DNA from: Rhynchosporium graminicola
Taxonomy: Eukaryota; Ascomycota; Leotiomycetes; Helotiales; Ploettnerulaceae
Assembly: GCA_900074885.1 (NCBI GenBank)
Contig: FJUW01000036.1
Coordinates: 372,001-436,000 of the forward strand
Direction: 5' to 3'
Length of the DNA: 64,000 nucleotides
The position numbers and the translations under genes are program-made. Within the stretch, counting starts at the first letter, position 1. Each line of letters starts with the position of its first letter. Positions 10,984 to 21,623 of this stretch are shown here, piece after piece. The notes under the pieces were generated by a model. It saw only the letters and a list, made by a program, of their open reading frames with translations, did no database searches and was not told the origin of the DNA.

Positions 10984-11330
10984 GCTAGCCCTGCTTGGAC
11001 GAGGTCTTGGCGTAGTTTGGACAACAGCTCAGCTCTACTAACTGCTTCTGCTGCGTGAAAATTCTCGAATATTGTTCAATTGGACGACGCAGCCAATGTT
11101 GTGTGAAATCACCATTTTTGGTTATCTTATCAATCGGAAAACTGGAGAACTAGTTGCGGTTATCCATTTTTGGATCGTACAGTACAGTACCTAGATAGGT
11201 AGATTTGTAGCTGGAGCTTTAGCGAGCTTCGCTACCATGCTATAAGTACCATGTATGTATGTATGTTTGGTCGGACATCGATACAATATCTACAATTGCA
11301 AGGCTCGGCAGATTCATCTCATCTCCGGCC

Positions 11331-11356
11331 AACGAGAACGAGAACGAGAACGAGAC
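11331..11356. repeat. AACGAG short tandem repeat
   Basis: Four tandem units of AACGAG. A related TTCTCA/TTCTCG tract of opposite polarity occurs about 540 bp downstream (11883-11905). Confidence 0.8.
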
Positions 11357-11647
11357 AGCTACATGAGACGAACCGGCACATAACACCCAAGTCACGAAAG
11401 GGAAGGATGCCGTGGTCCAAAGGGAGGAAGGGATGCATTGAAGTAATACATACATACATACACAACACATTTGGGAGCATTGGCGGTTTCACTGAAAGTG
11501 ATAATACTTTGAGATGCTAACTTGGTTCCAAGCAAAGGAATTCAATTAATTGCATTGCTTCGCCCCGAGACAAACTCGGCCAGGCTCGGAAGAACTCCAT
11601 CGTCAATCAGTATCCCCCTCTCTCTCCAGGATGTCACACTTGAGCAG

Positions 11648-11668
11648 CAGCTCAGCTCAGCTCAGCTC
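11648..11668. repeat. CAGCT short tandem repeat
   Basis: Four tandem AGCTC/CAGCT units upstream of the rhamnosidase. The AGCT core makes it partly self-complementary. Confidence 0.8.
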
Positions 11669-11709
11669 AACTCATTCAGGCCAGTCACGTTTTGATCCCT
11701 TAGTACCCA

Positions 11710-11741
11710 AACCCCGTACCCCGTACCCCGTACCCCGCACC
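11710..11741. repeat. ACCCCGT heptanucleotide tandem repeat
   Basis: Four near-perfect ACCCCGT units, strongly C-rich on this strand, lie about 320 bp before the rhamnosidase start. Confidence 0.85.
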
Positions 11742-12060
11742 CCCCGAGTCATACACTACCCGCTTTGCAACGTGACGACGTCAGTTCTTGACCTGGAGAA
11801 CCTTTCTTCACGTTCTGGATCCAATCAAAGATCATAACCCCAAATGGTCGTAAATTCTGTCCTCGATTGCCATATCAAAGTTATCGTTCTCATTCTCATT
11901 CTCGTTGCGTTGCAGAGAGGCGTGGATGACATACTACACTAGACTAGTCAGTCTTCATCATCTTGGTTGAAAGCATCCCGAAATTCCATTCAAGGCAGGC
12001 TTCTCCTCCTGTATATGAATATCTACTACCTTCACTTCTTGCTTGTTCTCATCTGCCATC

Positions 12061-14739
12061 ATGCAGATTAACTTGAAATATGAAAGGAATACAATAGTAC
12101 AAGTCACTCCCGTCACCTTCGAGCATCATCAAGAGGCCCTGGGCATTGGGCAAAGTACGCCAAGAATATCATGGAAATCCATCGGCGATGAGAAGGACTG
12201 GAGACAGACTTCCTACGAACTCAGAATAACCCTTTGTGCTGGTTCCGAGAAACCCCAGACGTGCAAAGTCAAGGCGTCTGATTCGGTCCTCGTCCCATGG
12301 CCATGTGCTCCCTTGAAATCAAGAGAGGCAGCTACGGTCCAAGTCAGAGTTACTGGTCCAGAAGGCTCAGAGCCCACCGCTTGGTCAGCTCCATCCACGG
12401 TTGAGATTGGATTATTGCAAAAACAAGACTGGAAATCGCATATGATTGCGGCGCCCCGAACCATCAGTACTAGGAACTCCTTGCGACCAGCCTTATTCCG
12501 AAAGAATTTTCGTTTGAGCAAGAAAATCCATTCGGCTCGCCTATATGCTACAGCATACGGATTATATGAAGCCTTCATTAACGGAGAGAAAGTTGGTGAT
12601 CATGTTCTCGCCCCTGGATGGACCGCCTACCAGTACCATCTCAACTACCAGACTTTTGACGTTACTGAGTTGTTGAAGACTGGAGACAATGTGATAGGCG
12701 CTGAAGTTGGGGAAGGATGGTTCAGTGGAAGATTAGGCTTTGGTGGTGGATGGAGGGACTTTTACGGAGACAAACTTGCTGTCCTCGCTCAGCTTGAAGT
12801 TACTTACGAGGATGGGACGGTAGAGACGATTGTCTCTGACAAATCGTGGAAAACATCGGTCGGTGGAATTGTGTCAGCGCAAATCTACGATGGCGTGGTG
12901 TATGATGCAACGCAAAGAACACCTGGGTGGTCTTCGCCGTCATTTAAGGACTCTTTATGGTCATCTGCCACGGAGCTTGAATTCCCTTCTGCTAAGCTGC
13001 AAGCTCCGGAAGGACCACCCGTCCGAAAAGTCGAGACCGTCAAGCCAAAATCGGTCTTTGAAAGCCCGTCTGGCAAGACTGTCGTGGATTTTGGACAAAA
13101 TCTGGTAGGTTGGTTGAGGGTCCAAGTCTCTGGTCCTTCTGATCACAAGATCGTGTTCACGCACACCGAAGTCCTGGAGAATGGTGAAATTGCGACTCGA
13201 CCACTTCGTGATTGTCATGCCGAGGACTCTCTGATCCTTGCAGGGAAGCCAATGGTGTGGGAGCCCAAGTTCACATTTCACGGCTTCCGATATGTGCAAA
13301 TCGATCACTGGCCGAAAGGAGATCCCAACTTGGAAGACCTCGAAGCAATTGTCATTCACACCGACATGCAAAGAACGGGCTGGTTTGAATGTTCTGATCC
13401 AATGGTTAACCAGCTCCATGAGAACATCTGTTGGGGAATGAAGGGAAATTTCGTCAGTATCCCGACCGACTGTCCACAACGGGATGAGCGCTTGGGTTGG
13501 ACAGGAGATATCCAGATTTTCTCGCCCACCGCGAGCTTCCTCTACGATACCTTTGGAATGTTGTCAGGATGGCTGAAAGATTTGGCTATTGAGCAAAACG
13601 AGGCAAATGGAGTTGTGCCTATTGTCATTCCCAATATCTTACCAAGGTCGTATACGCAGCCACAAGCAGCTTGGTCAGATGCAGCTGTCATCACGCCGTG
13701 GGATCTGTATAACGCATTTGGTGATCGACAAATCTTTCAAGACCAACTCGACAGCATGAAGCAGTGGCTAGAGAAAGGAATCAAGCGACAATCTAATGGT
13801 CTTTGGGATCCCGATACCGATCAGCTAGGTGACTGGCTGGACCCAGATGCACCACCAGAAGATGCAGGAAAGGGCAAGACAGATCCGCATCTCGTCGCAA
13901 ACGCCTACCTCGTCCATGTTACCAAGCTATTTCAAAAAATCTGCACAATCCTCGGGCGCAAAGATGAGGCCTCGCAGTACAAATCCGAGACCGATCGTCT
14001 GAAGAAACGCTTCCAAGTCGAATACATGACTTCAACTGGTCGTCTAGCACCCAACACAATGACATCCATCTCCCTCGCTCTATCCTTCGACCTTTACAAT
14101 TCCGCAGAGCAAGTCCGATGCGCTACAAAAAGTCTTTCCAAAATCATCCGCTCTAACAACTTTCGCATCGGAACTGGGTTCGTTGGAACGCCCATCATCC
14201 TTCCGTCTCTAACAGCTACTTCCCAGACGCAACTCGCCTACCGCATGCTGCTCGAGAAGAAATGTCCTTCCTGGCTCTATCCCATCACGATGGGCGCTAC
14301 GACAATGTGGGAACGATGGGATTCTATGCTCCCCGATGGCTCCATCAACCCTGGTTCGATGACTAGTTTCAATCACTATGCCCTTGGAAGTGTAGGAGCT
14401 TGGTTACATAGTACCGTAGGTGGTATCAGTGCGAAGGAGCCAGGATGGAAGGTTGTGAGATTTGAGCCAGTTCCTGGAGGGACAATGACGTGGGCGAAGG
14501 TTAGACATCTAAGTCCGTACGGAGAGGTTAAGTGTGAGTGGCAGGTTAAGGCTGAGAGGTTGGTGGTGAAAATTGAGGTTCCACTGAATTGTACGGGGGA
14601 GGTCAAGTTGCCTGGGAAGCAGGAGGTAAATATTGTGGGAAGTGGGAAGCATGAGTTCGAGGTGGAGTATGAGGCTCAGGAGTGGCCGCCAAAGGCTATC
14701 TTCGGTACTTTTGCGGATCCGCAGAAGGATGAATTTTGA
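12061..14739 (+). CDS. GH78 alpha-L-rhamnosidase
   Basis: An intronless frame of 892 aa from ATG 12061. The frame opens upstream only through a TTG, so this ATG is preferred. There is no signal peptide. Order: N-terminal beta domains (about 1-350), with the LYATAYGLYEAFINGEKVGD block of the rhamnosidase N-domain; the six-hairpin barrel (about 380-780); a C-terminal beta domain. The barrel carries TDCPQRDERLGWTGD (Asp475, Glu476, Asp482) and MWERWDS (Glu751), the conserved acidic residues of GH78 inverting enzymes. It removes terminal alpha-L-rhamnose from glycosides such as plant flavonoids or pectin side chains (EC 3.2.1.40). Lack of a signal peptide suggests an intracellular enzyme for imported glycosides. 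Intronless structure amid intron-rich neighbours is compatible with transfer but does not prove it. Confidence 0.93.
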   Translation: MQINLKYERNTIVQVTPVTFEHHQEALGIGQSTPRISWKSIGDEKDWRQTSYELRITLCAGSEKPQTCKVKASDSVLVPWPCAPLKSREAATVQVRVTGPEGSEPTAWSAPSTVEIGLLQKQDWKSHMIAAPRTISTRNSLRPALFRKNFRLSKKIHSARLYATAYGLYEAFINGEKVGDHVLAPGWTAYQYHLNYQTFDVTELLKTGDNVIGAEVGEGWFSGRLGFGGGWRDFYGDKLAVLAQLEVTYEDGTVETIVSDKSWKTSVGGIVSAQIYDGVVYDATQRTPGWSSPSFKDSLWSSATELEFPSAKLQAPEGPPVRKVETVKPKSVFESPSGKTVVDFGQNLVGWLRVQVSGPSDHKIVFTHTEVLENGEIATRPLRDCHAEDSLILAGKPMVWEPKFTFHGFRYVQIDHWPKGDPNLEDLEAIVIHTDMQRTGWFECSDPMVNQLHENICWGMKGNFVSIPTDCPQRDERLGWTGDIQIFSPTASFLYDTFGMLSGWLKDLAIEQNEANGVVPIVIPNILPRSYTQPQAAWSDAAVITPWDLYNAFGDRQIFQDQLDSMKQWLEKGIKRQSNGLWDPDTDQLGDWLDPDAPPEDAGKGKTDPHLVANAYLVHVTKLFQKICTILGRKDEASQYKSETDRLKKRFQVEYMTSTGRLAPNTMTSISLALSFDLYNSAEQVRCATKSLSKIIRSNNFRIGTGFVGTPIILPSLTATSQTQLAYRMLLEKKCPSWLYPITMGATTMWERWDSMLPDGSINPGSMTSFNHYALGSVGAWLHSTVGGISAKEPGWKVVRFEPVPGGTMTWAKVRHLSPYGEVKCEWQVKAERLVVKIEVPLNCTGEVKLPGKQEVNIVGSGKHEFEVEYEAQEWPPKAIFGTFADPQKDEF

Positions 14740-15299
14740 GAAGGCGAGTACTGATCTGGACTACGCTTCTCATGAGTGATTATGCGATTCAATGATGGCG
14801 GGTCATTCCGTCATCTGTAAAGTACAGGCCCGTAAATCTCGGTTGGAACTTCAACGAATGTTAAAATAACCTCCTACCAAAGTAAATGAACAAGTGTCAA
14901 TCACAAAGTACTTCCATTGGCTCACTCACAGTAGATAAAATCCTCCCTTCCCATGCGAAAGCCAAGAATCCTCGGTAATTCCGTTCATGCGGAGTTAGGG
15001 GCTGGGTCTAGGAAGTCATCACATTTGTTGTTCATCGCTTACATATCAGCCAATGAAGATTCAGCTCCACTCATACAAGGGACTGAATCAGGCACGACTT
15101 TCAAATATCTACCTACCAGCGCATGCTCGAGATTTGCGAACCATTAGGATCTTTTTCCTCTTGTGTTTTTTCCCCCAAGTTCTCTCTCAATCCTGGACCC
15201 TGATATATTTCAAGGGTTTACAATAATAAAGACCTCAGCATAGATCGACGAGCCAAGCAGTGGCGCAGGTAGGCGCAAACCCTCTACCTGCTATCATCA
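14740..15299. other. Intergenic region, no gene seen
   Basis: Downstream of the rhamnosidase. A pyrimidine/T-rich tract (about 15150-15190) could serve 3'-end formation or the promoter of the doubtful gene that follows. No supported coding sequence. Confidence 0.4.
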
Positions 15300-16182
15300 A
15301 TGGAGTTGGCAAGCAGGAACTCACCGAGCGTGCCATTTGCCATGGAAATTGTCTGTTTGGCAGTTTGGCACGATATGGAATTTATTATTCATCAACATCA
15401 CAATCGTCGACTCTTTCCTGCACGCCTCCGATTTCACACTCATGCCCCTTTCATGGAGAAGTTTGTCAAGTTCCGCAATATGGTCAGAGATGTACTGAAA
15501 GCGAAGATATTGCCCAGCCTAACGATTCAGGTCTTCTTGTAAGTGCTAACAAACCTGTTTCCAAGGCTAGGTTCTCCTGAGGCTAAGCAGCCACTTCATT
15601 GACATTGACGATCTCGTTGCTTCAGGGCTCGATATGTCAACTTCAGACTCTCGCTCACCATTCTGGACCTCCATGATCAGCAGATGGCGAATGCTGCCGG
15701 GCATGGATGGTCAACGAGTTTGATGAGAAATATGCCCAACTTCAAATTCATCTGGTCTACGAATCTCTAGACCCCGCCACAACGGTCCACTCTACGGCGA
15801 AACTGCCCAGGACTGCTCTTCCGAGCGTTTCATCCTTTACGTCGACGAGGCGATGAGATCCTGCGTTACTCACGACTACAACAGTCCCACCCAGACATTC
15901 TTCATGAATAAGAAGGACTTCCTTTCACAGCTTGTCAATCAGGACCTTCTTCCTGGTATAGCGGCATCTCTCCCCAGTTTTAGCGAGATTCCGGTCAAGG
16001 ATGAGTGGAAGAACAGATGCAGTGGTCCTTGGACGGAGAAAACTTTGAAAGCTGCTAACAACACCGATCAAACTGCTTCCATGCAGCCGAGAAGTCTTCT
16101 GCCAGAAAGACTCCAATCAAGAGAGATAGAGCAGAGCCCAGGGTTCAAGCGCGCCTCTCGATCGACCTGCAAAAAAGCGTGA
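15300..16182 (+). pseudogene. Unrecognised, apparently broken multi-exon gene
   Basis: A frame beginning MELASRNSPSVPFAMEIV (15300) reads 79 residues to a good donor, GTAAGTGCTAAC (15539). An acceptor TTCAG near 15625 continues the frame as LARYVNFRLSLTILDLHDQQM and onward to a TAG at about 15768-15770. Coding-looking peptide resumes in another frame (YGETAQDCSSERFILYVDEA and onward, about 15793-16182). The block therefore looks like one gene interrupted by at least one frameshift or by an intron I could not place. I do not recognise the family and assign no function. Neighbours (rhamnosidase, ABCC transporter) give no clear clue. Chance open frames remain possible. Confidence 0.3.
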
Positions 16183-16797
16183 ATCAGATTGCACGGGATA
16201 CAGGGACGTGTCACTTTTGGGAAGATGGCATCCGGAGGACACTAGCGAGAGAATAATTCGAGGGAATTTGGGTAACGAGGCTGAACTGGATGTCGAAGTA
16301 GTTCAGATGTGTAGCAGCAGTAGCGCCGAGTTGTATCAACCGCGCAATCAAGCCTGCCTTATGAATTGAACCATTGCGAACTACAAGTTCCAAGAGCTGC
16401 TGTAGGAGAATGCTTGCGTACTGTTGATGTACCTGCGGCATCTCACCTTTTAGCGTGAATGATTGGAAAGCATCCCACCACGCAACAATGTCCCGGAGTA
16501 GGTTCTGAAAGTTGATGTGTATCCATGATATCTCTGCTTGCGTAATTACGAACCCGCTGCGATACGATGGAGCGATGGCAATGGGACTGTACACGAGGCA
16601 GCACAGGGGTGATTGTAACTAGCTACGAGAACCAGGCTTCAGGGAATATAATATCATGTTCTCTGTCAACGATATCTACGACCTCCCAGAACAAACCCAC
16701 GCCATGCCTTGTATACAAACACAACGGAAAGCAAATCTCAATCTAAAACCCATGCGTATGCGTATGTGATTTTCTACCCTGGTCTCCGATCACGACC
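16183..16797. other. Convergent gap before ABCC transporter
   Basis: Non-coding as far as I can support. A minus-strand frame at 16211-16594 reads as plausible peptide (LLRDIVAWWDAFQSF) but starts only at GTG, matches no family I know and has no partner exon. The ABCC transcript end should lie just below 16798. Confidence 0.4.
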
Positions 16798-19700
16798 TCA
16801 ATTCCCCTCTTTGATCAAAGCCTCCAGCTTCTCCCTCTCTCCACTCTCCGCAACCATACTTCTAAACACCCCATCCTCCATCCCGAACAGCTCTTTCGGA
16901 CTTCCGAATTCCTCGACTCTCCCCTCGCCCATGACGAGGATCTTGTCGAAATCTGCTATCGTGCTCAGGCGATGCGCGATGACGATCAATGTCGAGTCGC
17001 CGAACTCTTCTCGGATACTTCTTTGGATGAGAGCATCGGTCGCCATGTCTACCGCCGAGGTCGCTTCGTCAAGCACCATGATCTTAGGTCTTGACACGAT
17101 AGCGCGTGCCAAGCAGAGAAGTTGGCGTTGGCCTTGGGAGAGGTTGAGTCCGCCCTCTGTGATGGGGGAGTTGAGGGATGTGAACGGGTTTTTGTTGAGG
17201 TTGACATTAGGATTTGGAGTACTGGCTCCATTGGCGATTGGTGTTGAGGAGCCAGTCGTGATGATAGCGTTGGTTATCGTTTCCGCTTCTTCAGCTGACA
17301 CGAGATGGACTCGTTGCAAAGCATCGCGAAGCTCGATATCCTCATGATCATCAAAGGCATCCAGATTACTCCTCACCGTCCCGCTGAACAACACCGGATC
17401 TTGCGGGATAATCGCCAGTCTCGATCTCAAGGCGTGCAGTTTGATCTTTGAGATGTCTAGACCGTCGACGTAGATGGATCCTTCTCGCGCTTCGAGGAAT
17501 CGGAAAAGCGCTAATGTGAGTGATGATTTGCCGGCTCCGGTACGGCCTACGACTCCGATTCTCTCGTTGCGCTTTACAGAAAACGTGAGGCCTTTCAAAA
17601 CCGGAGGTAGGTCCGGAGCATAGCCGACCACAAGATCGTTGACTTCGAGACGGCCTTCGCTTGGCCAGGCGGCTGGTGGATCGACGCCGCTGAGAGATTC
17701 GGTGGGGAGGTTGCTGTACTCGATGATTCTTTCAGCGGCGTTCATGTCTAGTTCGAGATTCGTGTAATGTCTAATTGTCCAGATGACGACCTGTCCGTAC
17801 TCAAGCGCAAAACTGAGAGCGAATCCAGCGAGTGAAGCATCGATTCCTCCGATCAATAGAATCATAATCGCGACAAACGTAGCGAACAATCCACCAACAG
17901 CAGACATCCTCCATCCCATCCATCTGTTGAAAGCCCATAGATGCCAGAAGGAAGTCGAGTGATCGTCTATTTTGCGGAACATGCGCGCAATGTAGACGTC
18001 GCATTTATCGAAGGCGCGGATAGTTCCTACGCCTGTGAGAGCGCTGCCGAATTGTTCGAAGACGGGAGATTTGGCGTTGGATTCGAGACGTTTGACTTCT
18101 CGAGCGCCGGAGATGTAGATGCGTGCTATTTGTATACAGATTGCGAGGAGGGTGACGGAAAGGAGGATTACGTAGGGTGAGACAAAGATTCTAGGAGCGT
18201 CAGTTAGATAAGAGGGAAGGGATGAGTAGGAGACTTACCCAGCGACAATGACACCCATCAGACGAAATAGGTTGTTGGCTCCGAAACTGATATCGTTTGC
18301 TAGACGTGAGTCTACCACGTTGAAGTCGGCTGTGAATCTGTTCAAGATTCGACCTAGGGGGACTGTGTCCATCCATCGGAGAGGCGTTCGCAGGATTGTA
18401 AAACTCAGGCTGTCAAACATACGTCTTGACGCCCGGATGGAGCCTGTGTAGATAAAGTAGTATCTAAATAGACCGACAAAGATGGTACCGATAGAGATTG
18501 CAATGTAGATCCCAAGATAGTACTTCAAGTGCTGGGAATGTGCTTCGGCAGTTTCGAAAGTGTTGTTTGGTTGATAAGGCGAGAGATCGTGGGCTTGGAA
18601 AGAGTAAGTCATTGCATGTGTCATGCTGGTGTGTTGCTTCTCGTTATTTCCAGTCCATATTCTGATCCACCAAGAACGTCCTGTGACCAAGATCTGGAGC
18701 AAGGAGAATGCAAACAATGCAGTCATCCAGAAAGGCCATCCTCCACTGTATTTCATGTAATCCAGATAAATCCTCGTCTTAACACGTCCTTGCTCTCTCA
18801 ACTCATCCTCTACAAACTTCTTCACAGCTTTCTTAGAGTCGACTTTCTTTAATGCCTCGCCAATATCAGCATGATCACCGTCCGAGGACTCTTCAGAATT
18901 GACAGCTGTAGGATCTTCGTCCTCGATCACTTCAGCCGCATCTTGCTCAGACTCAACCTGCTCATGACTGATGATCTTTTGCAGGGTTCCGTCGTCTTTA
19001 AGCTCCGAGACCAGACCCGCGTGAGCGATCGTGCCATCTCCGAGCTCGACGATATATTTCGTTTTTGAAGCACAAAGCGCAACATGATGAGTGACGAGGA
19101 TCCTGGTACGACCAACTCCCAACTCACCGGTCAAGCCCTTCTCAAAGATGAACCTACCGACATGTGCGTCTACAGCACTGAAGATGTCATCGAGAACCAA
19201 TATACCGGCGCGAGAGTAGAGAGCTCGAGCGAATGTAACTCTCCATCGCTGGCCACCACTCAAGTTGATACCGTTTGCTCCAATTTCCGTCGACTCTCCA
19301 TCTGTAAGCATTTCAAGGTCCTTCTTCAAAGCACACACTTCGATGACTTTCTCGTATCTGTATTCGTCATATGGGAGCCCGAACAGAATGTTGTCTTTGA
19401 TGCTTGCATTTTCTATCCAAGGAATTTGAGCGACGAATGCGACCGAGGAGGGAATGATCCAGTTCTCCTTGTTTGCTAGGTGGTCGTGGCGGTCTTTCGT
19501 TTGTGGTGGTTTTGGAACGCTGATTTTGCCAGACAGGAGATCAACCTCGCCAAGTATAGCTGCGAGAAGAAGACTCTTTCCTGTTCCCGTCTTCCCACTC
19601 ACTACACTCAACTCGTCTTTTGGGAATGAGACGTTGATATTTCTTAATACGTATCGGAGATCGTCGGATTCTTTCTCCTCGTCAGATGGCCATGCGATTG

Positions 19701-21623
19701 ATGCGTCTTCGAAAGATATGTTAGGCCCATAACTGATGTTCTTCGAGATCTCTGGGGCGGTCAAATACTTCTCAATTCGTTCCACAGAAATCCAGGCGTC
19801 GATCAAATCAGTCGTCAGCTCAGGAATAATGGCAAGAGTCACCTCCAAACTGGCAAATACCCCAATAGCTGTGAAAGCCACCGAAGGAGTTAACTCTCCG
19901 TATCTCCAAGCATAAACGGCAAGTGATGTCGCCGCAAGAGCAATAGGACTCGAGATCCAACAAAACAGCAGGAAAGTGTCGGAAACAAACACATTCCATT
20001 GCTCGTCCAACTCCTTCCGTCGCACCTTGCCGATCTTCTCGTGCCAGTTGGCTTCCAGTGCAGAAAATTTTATCTGTCGAATACCTTGCAATGCTTCAGT
20101 CACTACTCCCATCTTAGTATCCCTGACCTTCATGAGGCGGTCCTGAGCAGCTGCATATCGCTTGCTGAAGAAAATGTTAAGTGGGATTGTCAAAGACATA
20201 GCCAGGAATCCACAAAGTAATGATTGCCATCCGATGATGCTGAGCAGAAAAGCGAAAGAGACGAGCAGTTTGAATAAACTGCCCGGGAAGTAATTGTTGA
20301 AGGAACAAAAGTCCGAAACTCTTTTAGCATCGACACCAATAAGATTCACGGTGCTCTGCTTTCCCTTTACTTCATCGTCCTCTTCAGGAAGCTCCGGCTT
20401 GTCGCCACCAACCGCATCTTGAGATGCATCAGCCACATCTGGACCATGTGGAACTCCTTTCTTTGTCGACTGCGAAGCTCCCTTGACATCCTTCCTTCTC
20501 ATGGCTTTCTGAAAGATCAGGGCTGCCATCTGAGAGCGGATGGGGATCGCAACTTCAGACCAGGAGATCCAGAAAAGCCATGATTCGATCCATGCAGCTC
20601 CGATTGTCGCGATAGTCAGGGTAACGACCCAAATCCATGCCTCGGAACTGACTGCATCTCCTGGCAGTCGCTTCTCCAAGATCTTGAGAATGTGGTAAGT
20701 CACGAACTGAGGGGCGAAATTCCCAAATGCTTGTATCAGGGTCAGAAACCACTGCGCCATAAATGACCATTTGTGTTCTAGGAATATCTCAAGCCAGAGT
20801 CTCCTCTCATGGGAAGTAGCTGCCCATGCTTCACTCAGATCTTTAGAGCGAGTGTAATGGTCCATTTTGGGAAGGTCAGTAAGTTCTAGACGATTGTTTC
20901 TTCGCGAGAGCGTCAACAAATCCTCAACCCAGGAGAATGTGTATTTTCCTAGAGCAGAGACGGTGTACATCCCATCCACCCGCACTCCATCCTGGAAGAC
21001 TTCTGGTCTTCTCGGCAAGGAGACACTGGAGAATGCAACTAGACCAGCGAGACCGAGTTGAGCTATCCGAAGACCGATTTGTGAGGAGGTGCCGAAACTC
21101 GATCCCGGTGGCGTTTGTTGAGCAATGAGTCCATCTTGGTACAACAGCACGGCTAGGAGTAAAATAGATGAGAGCACTGAATACAAGCCGAGATTGTAAC
21201 TTTTTACGGAATCTCGAATGGAGGTTATGCTTGTTATTTGCACGAGTACAAGAAACTGGAAAACGTTAGCGCTCCCAAGAAGAGAAACCGAAATCACGTG
21301 TATCTTACCCATTGCGCAACATTGAACCAATTCTCCAAGAACAAGTCATCTTCCTCTCCTATCGTGCTCAGAACAGCCAGGGCAATCGAACTAGCGAGTC
21401 CCGAAATCGTGAAGATGCCAAGGAATGTTTTCGGGATTTTCGCAGAATATTCTCCTACTGATCTCTCGGTGGCAACTCCATCTTTATCTTCGTAAATCTC
21501 TGATATCGATTTCGGCTGCCGTAAGTGGGATGCGATATTGATGACGGAGGGGGTCGTTAGGAGGCCGATCAGGATGAGACTGATGCTTCCGGCAGCAAGT
21601 GATGTCGATATGTTTTCGAACAT
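16798..21623 (-). CDS. Full-length ABC transporter, ABCC (MRP-like) subfamily
   Basis: Three exons, complement(16798..18190, 18239..21255, 21309..21623), encode 1574 aa. Order: an N-terminal bundle of hydrophobic helices (about 1-180, TMD0-like), TMD1, NBD1 (Walker A GKTGTGKS about 657; signature LSGGQ about 770; Walker B LVLDD about 791), an acidic linker, TMD2, and NBD2 (Walker A GRTGAGKS about 1325; signature LSQGQ about 1459; Walker B MVLDE about 1482). NBD1 has Asp after the Walker B Asp where NBD2 has the catalytic Glu. This is the known ABCC asymmetry, with one active and one degenerate ATP site. Such pumps export conjugates, toxins or drugs at the vacuolar or plasma membrane; the substrate is not predictable. 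NBD2 carries a Ser/Thr/Asn-rich insert (about residues 1420-1458) that is not part of the core fold. Confidence 0.95.

Larger units (their letters stand above)
10984..12060. promoter_or_regulatory. Divergent promoter region, hydrolase / GH78, with simple repeats
   Basis: This is the upstream region of both flanking genes and has no convincing open frame. It is unusually rich in short tandem repeats: AACGAG units (11331-11356), CAGCT units (11648-11668) and ACCCCGT units (11710-11741). A TTCTCA-rich tract lies near 11883-11905. A CT-rich run with TATATGAA near 12012 precedes the rhamnosidase start. Confidence 0.5.

Noticed and set aside
12043..12060. Six-residue upstream extension of the rhamnosidase
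   Set aside because: It would need TTG as start; the ATG at 12061 is the first proper start.
16211..16594. Minus-strand 127-codon frame
   Set aside because: It starts at GTG, matches no family and has no splice partners, so it was not called as a gene.
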